Source of the DNA: Tubiluchus corallicola
Lineage: Eukaryota > Priapulida > Priapulimorpha > Priapulimorphida > Tubiluchidae
Direction of reading: 5' to 3'
DNA: 64,000 nt
NCBI GenBank assembly: GCA_030141605.1
Contig: JAQGDQ010000032.1
Location: 231,501 to 295,500 of the forward strand
The notes below the pieces were generated by a model that saw only the letters and a list, made by a program, of their open reading frames with translations, was not told the DNA's origin and ran no database searches. Shown piece by piece: positions 1 through 10,310 of this stretch; position 1 is the stretch's first letter, and each line of letters opens with the position of its first letter. The position numbers and the translations under genes were made by a program.

Positions 1-229
1 AATCATTGATCCTACCACCCGAAGTATGCTAGAAACCTGTTGCTCTAGCCGATCAGATGTGTGTTGAGATGTGTCACATTACTGCGCCTAAAGCCAATCA
101 CCAGCAACTTGGAAGTAGTGCCCATCTCCATGGTGACAGGCCAGCAGAGGCTCGTTGCTAGGTGTTACTAAGGATAGATGTTTTTAGATATGTGACATAA
201 GTTAACTAAGTTTAGCCTCAGAACTGGGG

Positions 230-501
230 TATATAAGAACCAGCATTATCAGCTGGAAAACAGTCAGTTTGTAGATTCAAGTGCTTTTGATATAGACTGC
301 ACAAGGCGCTTCTCTACCCTCTTGGACTTATTGTGGATGTTCATCAGTGTACTTTATACTCAGTATACTACACGATCACATATGCTAAACAAGACCGTGT
401 TTTATACATACTTCGTCAAGTTAAGAAGACAACCTCAAGACGCGTTCCGAGTTACGACACTTCCTTATTACTCATATTTTAGCGACATTACATAGCTTGA
501 A
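230..501 (+). promoter_or_regulatory. Candidate TATA promoter and 5' exon, or LTR-like segment
   Basis: A TATATAAG box (230-237) is followed about 30 bases later by an initiator-like TCAGTT (264-269). The sequence then runs to a strong donor, GTAAGT, at 502. The only ATG reading frame of note (338-494, about 52 codons) has no recognisable product. An AATAAA lies near 540. This could be the first non-coding exon of the plus-strand neuropeptide gene. TATA, initiator and AATAAA within about 300 bases also fit the U3-R-U5 layout of a solo LTR. The second terminus and target duplication needed to decide are not visible. Confidence 0.3.
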
Positions 502-810
502 GTAAGTTTATCACAAATTATTTAAATAAACTACACAATAAAAATATTTTTATTTTATTATTTGTTGCAAACCAAATTAGCACATATTTCACAACCGTAT
601 TAGCACACATTAGAACACAACCGTAGTGAAAAAAGAGATTTTTGGCAAATGTTATCTTAGCTTGAAGGTCCTCTAAGCTTCAGGGTCTCTAGGCTGCAAC
701 CTTACATTAGCTTGTATAAGATAATCCGTCCCTGCCTAGAGCATCAAGTCGAGTTTTGTTTTTTCTACAAGATCATTTTGCATAAAAACATACGTGTATT
801 TGCGAAAGAT

Positions 811-999
811 AGTGAAAACTTGCCTTTTTACAAAAAAAAATATATAAACAAAGCAGAATAACTTGATAGAGGTTAGTGACAACTTGCTTTTTTAGAAAAA
901 ATTGTGTAAACAAAGCAGAATAACTTGATAGAGGTTAGTGACAACTTGCCTTTTTACAAAAAATTATCTAAACAAAGCAGAATAACTTGATAGAGGTTG
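811..999. repeat. Tandem repeat, three copies of about 63 bp
   Basis: Three consecutive copies begin near 811, 875 and 937. Each contains AACTTGC, a T/A-rich run, then AACAAAGCAGAATAACTTG and GATAGAGGTT. Differences are mainly in the A-tract length and a few substitutions. Confidence 0.85.
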
Positions 1000-1889
1000 C
1001 CCATTAGCATAACCGGACTCACATTCGTGTGCTCAAAATAGTCGTTTAGTTTTCATTCGGGATGTATGCACGTTGTTAAGTGTAATTAATTTTTGGCCCA
1101 AACGTGACTGGTCCATGGTCCATAATAATTTGATTTCCAGGTGGGCAGCCTTGGCTCTTAGGTTCATGTAATGCACACGAAGAAGCTTAACGCAGGTCGT
1201 CATTTTACTCTAAAACGACCATATTCTTCATAAATCTTATGCGCTGGGAGTTTTCCACGGGATAAAAAAGAGACTATATGTCAATTATTTATTAGCTTTA
1301 TATTAATAATAATGCTCTTTCAGGGTTCATGCACTAACTCTGGGGCTTTGCTTGTGTGCATAAATCCTTTGCGTTATCCATACAGAGTTTTTCTTGGCTT
1401 CATCTGATATTATAAGTAGGTCACAAACCAGCTAGATCTTACTAATCCATTTGTCCTAATGGTTGGATGCACCGCCAATGGCATTTTGTTACAGCCATAC
1501 CGGCACGTTGCCGTTAATGCTGAGACAACAATTTGGCCAGTATCGTTAGTGAATGCGCATGCGCAAAAGGATACCACATAAAACTACACTAGCAAGACAA
1601 CAATAACAAGTTATCAGCTCTCACCACTCCTTACGTCAAACATCTGTATTTTTATGAGATGTGGCCATAAATTGTAAAGCGTAACAAAGAAGTTAATTCT
1701 CGGCTTACATATGCAAGCTAGAAATATTAGTGTAATCAAATTCCCATGGCTGTAGTGTATTTGTAGATCATACGCTAAGTACCTCTAAAAGCGTGAGAGA
1801 TGATCTAATGCATAATTTACATGCATTTTGCGGTAAATTTTTATCAAGGTTGCCTTTACGGACGTCCAGTTATGTATGATCATTGTGAG

Positions 1890-2098
<209 letters not shown>

Positions 2099-3527
2099 TC
2101 CTACTACTGCCGTTACTGTAATCACTACCACCTTCTCTGCATCTAGTAATTTTATTATTTATGACTGCTGCGACTGTTGTTCCTATCTCCTATGTACCGG
2201 TAACCAACAGTAAAACCAAAACGCCAGTGTTTATAAGGTACCAATGGTGAGAACTAGTCAACTGTAGGCCTATATGCAAGTGCAGTCAATTTGCTAATAC
2301 TATTTTTATTGATCTTGGGCACATGCACAGAGCGGAAGACGGCATAACGGTGTTTCAATGTAGCGCTAATAACCTTGATTAATTAATTCACAATCACATC
2401 TCACACCTGATCAGATTAGGTGTGATGCACAAGGTAGATCCTACAGCCATTCAAAGTCTTGGTTTACCCGGAGTAATAATGCACCTGTTTTTTTTTCGAT
2501 GAAACCGGTGATAAAATGCCAAAAAATTATTTTGTTTTGTCACGCTATGTAGTCAGTTAATTACTTCCTTTGAGCTACTTGACTGATATTGCTGGATTAC
2601 TTTTTTTGCAACGAGTTTCACGAGACAAGACCAGAACTGATGCTCTGCAACTGAAACAATTTTATGACATTCCTAAACTATGAATTCTATGAATTTCCTT
2701 GCACATCTGGTTGAGTTCCTTGACAAGAGAGACTAAAAGCAATAATGCGGCCTAATTTATAAATGTAATTGCAGGAGTTCCTAGTATAGTTGTCTCATTG
2801 TTTAAAACTGGTACTGCAAGGTTTGACCTTACCACTTGCAAAAATTATTTTACCACTGTGGTTATTTGCTTTATACCAAATGGCTTGCCGCAATTCAAAG
2901 AAATGCCTCCTCATGCAAAATGAAGGAGCCACAGTGACTGACGAAACTAGCTTAGGTCAGTATCAGTACCATTGCGACGCGGCTCGCCCAAGAGAGTTTT
3001 CTCTTCCCAAGTAAATTCGCCAAGTAACTCGCAAGTGTATTCAGACTAGATAATCTAATCCGACAGTAAGCGCGAGCTGACACTTACTCTATTTACTCTA
3101 CTTATTCTCTGTTTACTCAGAGAGTAACTCGCCGAGGTGTTCATACTAGACATGAAGTTGCACGAAATCAACTCGTAAGAACTGTCGGATAGTTCGCAAT
3201 AACTTGCTAACTGTAACTGGCAAAACAATTCACACTTGTGCGAGTTTCCTGTCAGAGAGAAAACTCACGACAGAAAACTCGCTATTCTGAACGCGTAGTT
3301 AGGATTGCGGCCCGTGTGTTCTTTATTGCACAAGAGCAAACGTCAACTATGTAGTTGCTTCTAAGATGAGATGCGATATGAGATGTCTGAACGTAACGTG
3401 CAATCGTTGCTGGAAAGTTCCTGTCACCGAGAAAAGATAATTTTCATTTAAACCACATGATAATTATTTGACGTACCTGTTCAAAAGAATGTAGTAAACT
3501 AAAACATGAACGAGTGCATAAATGAAT

Positions 3528-3722
<195 letters not shown>

Positions 3723-4050
3723 TGAGTGAGTCAATGAATGAATGATGTGAAACGACTAAATAAATAAAAAATGACAAAAATTTCAAACAAAGAAGGTGAT
3801 CATTTAAAAGTTTGACTAACAGCTTACGAGAAAAACACAACAATAAGTATTTTAGCAAGTAAATACTAGTAAATTTCGTAGCGGTCCTATTGTTATAGAG
3901 AATTCTGTAACATAAGTGCAAAAATTTAAAAATGCGATCAGTAGAAAAAAATTGATGATAGAAAATCCAATGTGCGATAAAGAAACTTATATTACACGAT
4001 GGCCCAAATACGATGCTTGAAAACCCATTTCGTTTTATTTTATTTTTCAG

Positions 4051-4086
4051 GGTCATGTGCAAGCTTTGGACAGTCTTGTCTGGGAG
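4051..4086 (+). CDS. Neuropeptide microexon (36 nt)
   Basis: The acceptor TTTTATTTTTCAG ends at 4050 and the donor GTATGT starts at 4087. In the chosen frame it holds two bases of a codon, then S-C-A-S-F-G-Q-S-C-L-G and one further base. The whole disulfide ring of the peptide is in this exon. Confidence 0.7.
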
Positions 4087-6584
4087 GTATGTATTAAAAT
4101 TTTTCAAATGTTACCCGAATTATTTTGCTAGCTGCCGAATGAACTTTTTTCAAAGTGGCAGTTAAAACTCACTATTGGTTAAACATAAATATGTATAAAA
4201 CGAAATTACATAAACCTTCTTTATTATGCTAAACCTTCTTTATTATGACTAAACTCTGTCCTCAAGCCTTTTTGCATACAGTACAATTACTCCTCAACTG
4301 ATGAGTTATGTACGTTATATCACAAAATTGGTTAAAATGATTATTTGGCGCGCACAAGGAATCAACAATAGGAAAAACAATATATATGTGTATATACTGC
4401 TTCTGTTTGTTGTCAGTTTTGTTGACGAAGTCTTCACTTTCACAGTATCAATCCGGAAAAAGATGATCTACGCGGTGACCGGTAATAAAATCGTAGGAAA
4501 AAAGTAATAGAAAAAAATCACAATTCTGGCTAGGAAAAAAGTCACAGGAAAAAAGTCTTGATTAATTTACGATGGCCGGAAAATAGTCACTATTTTGGCT
4601 AGGAGAGAAAGTCAGGTAATCAAACAAAAATATTCAAGTCAATCACAATTTACTTAAGTACCATAAACTATTAAAGTAATAAAACTGAAAATATTTTAAC
4701 TGGCAATACATACATGTACATATTGACAACATTATTTATATATATGATCGCATTACACGTATGTGAAAAAATCACGTTTTGTTCAATATCTTATGGTTAA
4801 ACTTAGGGTTAGGGTTTTTTACCTGTGACTTTTTTAAGTGTGGCTTTATTAAATGGATTCGGTGTACGCACAACTGGCGCAAATAGGCTGCGCTGACTAA
4901 TTAAATGTAATTTTGCCAGGACTTGGCGAACAATATTCTTAACTTTTCAGCCTTATAAAAATTTTAAAAGCGAACGTAAGCGGATGTCTCTGAATTCGGT
5001 TATTTCTGTTTTTTGGCTATTTGGTTATATATATATTATCTAATTGCTTTTGTAGAATGCGTATAGAGGTCCTTGGGGGTATGCAAATTCTTTTAACTAA
5101 ACATTGGAACTGTATTATTTACAAACATTTAAACCTGTTTAGTTATAGACTGTGGTTATATATGGATATATATGTATACATTATCATATTGATCTTGATT
5201 GCATTTCAGCAATTCTGTAGTTAATCGTAGCAGTGACGCATTGCACTTCACTTCTTAAAAGTCACTTTACTGCATCCAAAATGTTTATTATTAACGTTAT
5301 AAATTTATTTCGGGCGCGTAAAATTTCAGTGATCATTGAATAAATTACCTGAATTTGCATAAAAATTACAAGAAAATCTAGATGCTATTCTTATATGCCT
5401 TTTTCGTTTGTTACTTTGCCTAACTTCTTTAAAAGCTGCGAAATCAATTTTTTCTATTCAGCTACCGTAGTTATCAAATGGCCTACATTACATGATTGAT
5501 AATCAATAACGCGTTTCTGACAAAGTAAACTTGCGTGATTTTATCCAAAAACGACGATGTCTTATGCGATCGAGTAGTTCAGCTAAACAAATTTTGTCTT
5601 GCCTACTGAGCGCTAACTAATAAATTTCTCATCGCCTCATCACCGTCATTATCGTCACAGATATTTTCATTAATTAGCAAATGTTGTAGAAGTAAAAACA
5701 TGAGAAGTATGCATGGATGGGGGACTGTGCCATTGTACGGCAGCACAATGTGCAGTATGTGTGGCGATTTGTTAAAAGTAAGGCAACGCATTGTTAAGCT
5801 AAGCCAGCACGGGCAGTTCTCATATGTTCACACATTTTGGACTTTCGATCAATCGATCTATCGCACTCGTCTAACCACTACAAAATTGCGCAATCTGATC
5901 GCACATTTCGGGTGAATGTCTGCCTATTTGCGTGGTTGTATTTGTTGATTTTAATTTAACGAAAAAAATCGCTTATCCCGCGCATTTCGCAGCCATCGAC
6001 GCTTGACATATCCAATATGGTCCCGCTGCCGCATATTCTAAACCCGAATAAAAACGTTTGTAATTTGGTAAAATTCCGTGTGCTGGCTAACGCTCATTTT
6101 TAACAATTACTTCCATTTTAAATATCGCCACTGCTCGTGCTCTATTATATTTTATTGTACGTATGTTTTGTGTTTCCTTATTTCATTTGTATATATTAAT
6201 GAAAAAATCAAAATAAAGTATCCAGTCAAATCAACAACTGAATGCAATTAATTCGGTTACAATCTGGAAAGTAACCTGTGACCAACATTACACAAGGACA
6301 ACCATCAATTTCTCTTCTTTGTAGGATTCGGAAAAAGAGCCTACGATGATGTTGAGAGTTTACAACCGTATACGAACGACGAAGACGACGAGGAACTGTC
6401 GGATTATAGACGTTCTTTACAGCAAGACAGAGAGAGGCAATTTAATGAATTACTCAACAGGCTTTACCTTCAATGGAAAGGACGAAGACAGCAGGAAGAA
6501 GATAGTGAGTTGCCGTCACTTGAGTCATTACAGCGCAGACCAATCTTTATGAAGAATAGCAAAAAGAGCTTGGTGAGCTTGTAG
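4051..6584 (+). CDS. CCHamide-like amidated neuropeptide precursor, 3' part of gene (exons 4051-4086 and 6325-6584)
   Basis: Splicing these exons gives SCASFGQSCLGGFGKR, followed by an acidic and Arg-rich tail that ends at TAG 6582-6584 (97 residues visible). The two Cys would form a six-residue disulfide ring (C-ASFGQS-C). GKR is an amidation glycine plus dibasic convertase site, predicting a secreted cyclic peptide ending in Phe-amide. Spacing equals arthropod CCHamides (xC-x2-[YF]-G-x-[SV]-C-x-G-x-H-GKR), except that Phe replaces the terminal His and Gln replaces the His after Gly. CCHamides are ligands of bombesin-receptor-like GPCRs. The tail (EDDEELSDYRR, then LLNRLYLQWKGRR) contains further basic sites. 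The signal-peptide exon is missing: the microexon begins with the last two bases of a codon, so an upstream exon must end in phase 1. Another frame also stays open across the junction but yields no recognisable protein. Family assignment is inferred from motif and spacing only. Confidence 0.72.
4087..6324. other. Intron of the neuropeptide gene
   Basis: AT-rich intron containing a small fold-back repeat (4490-4850) and A/T-rich low-complexity tracts around 5020-5190. No additional coding exon was recognised. Confidence 0.6.
4490..4850. repeat. Small fold-back element with GGAAAAAAGTCAC-type arms
   Basis: AAAAAAGTCACAGG at 4535-4548 is matched by its exact reverse complement CCTGTGACTTTTTT at 4822-4835. 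The left arm also contains degenerate copies of a GGCTAGGAAAAAAGTCAC-like unit between 4490 and 4620. A TTAGGGTTAGGG stretch sits just inside the right arm (about 4803-4815). Confidence 0.5.
6325..6584 (+). CDS. Neuropeptide precursor exon with amidation/cleavage site and C-terminal propeptide
   Basis: The acceptor TTTCTCTTCTTTGTAG ends at 6324. The exon completes the Gly codon and continues FGKR-AYDD, an acidic stretch (NDEDDEE), RQFNELLNRLYLQW, KGRR, and ends KNSKKSLVSL before TAG 6582-6584. Two donor-like sites lie inside (GTGAGT near 6503, GTGAGC at 6573), so alternative 3' splicing is possible. An AATAAA at 6879-6884 could serve as the poly(A) signal. Confidence 0.7.
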
Positions 6585-6674
6585 TTTTGTAGCACTAGGA
6601 TAACATTTACGGCAAGTGAGATTGCCGTGTTTGTCGTTGTCGTTATCGTTGTCATTGGTGTCGTTATTATACAC

Positions 6675-6750
6675 TGGTATCCGAGTGGTCAAGGTGTGAA
6701 TTTAGCGACCAAAGTTAAGCAACGTCGGCCTGAAGAGCAAATGGATGCGA
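6675..6750 (+). mobile_element. Decayed SINE with tRNA A-box-like and 5S-rRNA-like promoter motifs
   Basis: TATCCGAGTGGTCAAGG (about 6678-6694) resembles a class II tRNA A box. AAAGTTAAGCAACGTCGGCC (6711-6730) with ATGGATG about 11 bases later resembles the internal promoter block of 5S rRNA (GTTAAGCAACGTCGGGCC ... TTGGATGGG). Neither RNA is complete, so this is best read as a SINE relic in the 3' flank of the neuropeptide exon. Confidence 0.4.
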
Positions 6751-6878
6751 AAATTATTTATGTGACTTTACATTGTTAATTGCGGGCAGCAGTTCTTTTT
6801 CTCCTTCTCCTGTTTCTCAAATGGCAAAGATTCCATTTGTTCAACACTTGATAGGTAAATGAAAATGTAACGATCTAA

Positions 6879-6884
6879 AATAAA
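6879..6884 (+). promoter_or_regulatory. Candidate poly(A) signal AATAAA of the neuropeptide gene
   Basis: AATAAA about 295 bases downstream of the TAG stop at 6582-6584. AATAAA is frequent in such AT-rich DNA, so the assignment is tentative. Confidence 0.35.
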
Positions 6885-8756
6885 TTTATACACTAGTAAG
6901 CGGCGATTTTGTGATCTACGAGTTTGTACTCTAATTCTTTATCACCTAAACTAGGCAACCAAAGCAAAAATGTAACCTACGACATTTTGCTTTATTTTCT
7001 ACCTACCTAGATGAACGGCCGATCAGTATGTAGTTTCATTTCAAACCTGTTTATCACCTTTTTTTGAAAGTGCTTCTTGCTAAAAGTGGCGACTTGCGAA
7101 ACAAGTTCAGATGATTCCAGCAACAACATCAATTCTAGCAGTTCCATTTTTTATAATGCAACTGCACTCGTAATTGTTTTGGTAAAAATTATAATGCGAA
7201 TAGATTTGCAAATTAAGATAGCAAATATAGTAATAAAAAATGGAAAACCAAAAACCTAAATAAAATTCAGCATTTAACCAATAACTATTTAACAGTATTA
7301 ATCTGTATTGTAGACTCATTATAGCAAAATTTTATGTAAAGTGTGTATTTCAGCGGTAAGATCTTTTGGGTAAGTTGATGTGATTGTTAAAGGAAAACAA
7401 TAGGTAATTTTATTTTACTCAATTTTGTCCACTGTCAAAAATATCCTAAGCAAAATCAGTTGTTTAAGAATAATAACATTTCTCTTGTTGGTCAAGCGTG
7501 ATGTCATCTCAAAATACTTGAGCACTTAGCTTTATGAAACATAAGCTATTTCTACGTCACGCTATTTTGTCTTTAGACTGCAAACTGCAGCCCAGTATAA
7601 CACTAATGCTTTATAACACAGTACTAATCAGATTCTCGCTGTCAACCCAAAATCACGAAATTGGTCATTTTGGCAAAATGAGCTTAAGAGATTTCAGTCA
7701 TATTGTTCAGTAGACGAATGCACTGTCAATTTTGCCCACGCTCTAACGCATAAATGAACCGTGCGAGTAGAAGATTTCCAGGTGCAAGTAATCTACTTAA
7801 ATATACAAAACTTCTTACAGATTGGACTTTTACTTAATAAGCTTTGACTTCGGGCTAAATGACTGCTGCTGTTGTACAGCTTCAGATCAACAAGTTCGGT
7901 TCGAAGTATGGACACTTAACTTGTCCTTATTTTGTAGTATATTCAAGTTAAATTTTACCCAGCTGTTCAAGCAATTTCAGAGATTTTGAACCCACCCTGC
8001 ATATACCCATAAAGCCCTAATAATTGGCGAAGCACGAGTTCACAAGTAAATCAAGTGGCACACTGGTCCGTGTGTCAGCGATTTTACGCAAATTTTGGAT
8101 GAAACTAGACGGCGAGTGTTTTCTCTCCTTTTTGAGGAACTCCATGCCGACCCTTGCTTTAGGACATGCTTCTTGTTGTGTCTCATACCTGTTGTAGAAC
8201 TTAAGAACTAATCTCGTTTAGTAATAACATAATGTTACCTCTTATCAAAAATCCTAATTGAGCAACTTGTTTCGGGCAAAACGTAGTTATAAACTGATTA
8301 AAGTTATTTTATTATTTTGTGCGGTATATTATGGATGGCGACACTAATCATACTACTTTCCCTGTTTGTTTGCCGGAGCCGCTTGCGACACATGTGATGG
8401 TGTAATTTTATGATGACGAACTATCTGATATAATTTTAGATCAACAAATTCTTCTACCTTTTGATCAAGTTTCTGTACTCTACCCTGTAAACAGACGGAC
8501 TGGTTTTTGTAACTTACACGATTACCGCATTGTCCAAAGGCAATGGAACTATTTGTTAACCCCACCCACAAAAAACAATATAGCCATGTAGGCAAGCTTT
8601 TAAACGATAGCGCATTTCCATACTCCAAGTTGGTAGTGTTTCCCATTCAAATTCAAATGAATAGTTACGATACCGTACCAACGTGTATGTTATATTATTT
8701 TAAATGACGCCATTTTTCATTCTTGCTTGGACGATTTTTATTTTGTGCTTTTTCAG

Positions 8757-8795
8757 TTGTCGGATAGGTACGCCGCTAGGAGGAAAAGACGGTAA
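8757..8795 (+). CDS. Possible alternative last exon of the neuropeptide gene
   Basis: A very strong polypyrimidine tract and acceptor (TTTTATTTTGTGCTTTTTCAG, ending 8756) precede LSDRYAARRKRR and a TAA. The phase fits the donor GTGAGC at 6573 inside the previous exon (phase 0). Joining them would replace the ending VSL with this strongly basic tail. No homology supports it; it is offered because acceptor, phase and basic composition agree. Confidence 0.25.
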   Translation: MSDRYAARRKRR

Positions 8796-10200
8796 AAAAC
8801 GAACAACAGCATACTCACAAAAACAGCTAAGTAGCTACAGTTTATCACGTGTCACTTTCATGTGACGCTGAAAAATGGATTGATCTAGTTTTACATTATT
8901 CGACAAATTTCTTCTTCATCATCGACAGAAAGTCATTTCGCTGCAGAGGCGTCGGGAGTGAATGCGAAAAAAATTCATAAATTTTTATAGAAATAACGAT
9001 GAAGCCTTTTGTTCACTAGGTCTGCTACACAAATTCAAGGCCAGGAAACTTTCCTAGACCGACCGTTTCCTACTGAAATAGGTCCGCCAATTTTGAGCAC
9101 TCAGCGCGTTGGAATAACTGTGGTTATTCACATAAGCTCGGTCGACTTATAAACAATTTGCTTTTGTCATCATTATCCATTTCATTTGAGTCAATTTGCA
9201 TAACAAGTTAATTATTAGTTGTTGTTATGAATATGCTCATCCACAACACTGCAGTTTCACGTGTATCGTCTTCTAACTAAAACCGTCAAACGAAAAAGTT
9301 GTTGAAAGTGCACAGACGCCAGTAACAGTACTACCTTACAAATCATGCAGGTTTAATTTGCCAATACAGGTTGTAAAGATATCCTTTTAAAAGTATTGTA
9401 ATGCTTTCTTTCGAAATTAATATTTTTGTTTCGATTTTTCGGCTTAATGGATAATTTGTTAGGCTTAAACTTTAGGTGCCACTACTAACTAAAAAGTACT
9501 AAGTCATATTTCACTACACGTAATAGCTTGTAACATCTATGTCTAAATGTTTCTTATGACACAATATATATAAATATATATGTATAATTCAATAATGTAT
9601 AAGCCTGAAATTGTTTGGCAGACCGATCCTACTGCTTTTTGATTTTACAATGATAATAATTTTTATTACATATTTGTCAGGAAACAGTCAAAGAATTTAA
9701 TGTCATGTTTTTGTGCCATAGAGATTCGCCATAAAACCGATATTGTTATCAAAAAGCTTTTATAATCACAGTTATTTGTAATCATAATGAATGTCATTCA
9801 GAGTATGGCTACCATCATTTTTTGGCTTGACGTAGTGACACAGTAACCACCCTCATTGCTGGCCCTTTACTAGTAGTACAGTATAAATAACTGAAGTCAT
9901 TAGTAAGTTTTCAAAATTTTTCGCAAAATAACATGTACACATCCACCCGCATCATGAGACATTTGTGTTTTCTGGCAAATTTATATAAGCTTTGAACTAG
10001 ATAATTACATATCTGTACGTTTAACTTTAAAATAGCCTAAACTTGCTGGTTTCTCCGTATTGAAGCCACGTGTGAGTCTTCAATACAAGTAGATAATTTG
10101 TTTTGTAAATCATGTAATCGTTAAAACACTATAAGGTTTTTAAAATCTTTATAACAAGAACAATATGTTTCATAAGCAACCCATTATATAATAAATTTTA

Positions 10201-10310
10201 GGAAAAATTTTATTAGAAAAATTCGACGTTTCTACTGCACACTAGCAGTCACCGCCAGGAAATTTAGTGTGCAATAGAAACACTGGATTTTTTAAAATAA
10301 AAATTTAATA
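10201..10310. repeat. Long imperfect hairpin with 20-nt loop (palindromic MITE or miRNA-like)
   Basis: The inner arms GTTTCTACTGCACACTA (10228-10244) and TAGTGTGCAATAGAAAC (10265-10281) pair over 17 positions with one mismatch. Pairing continues imperfectly outward through A/T-rich flanks for about 20 more bases. The loop is 20 nt and relatively GC-rich. Confidence 0.6.

Noticed and set aside
2790-3014. Hydrophobic frame considered as signal-peptide exon for the neuropeptide
   Set aside because: Starts with TTG, no in-frame ATG, and no phase-1 donor after the hydrophobic part.
4800-4820. TTAGGGTTAGGG as telomeric sequence
   Set aside because: Only two units, inside a fold-back repeat; too short for a telomere relic.
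8353-8646. 97-codon minus-strand frame
   Set aside because: No recognised domain, no splice or promoter context; length is within chance for this AT-rich DNA.
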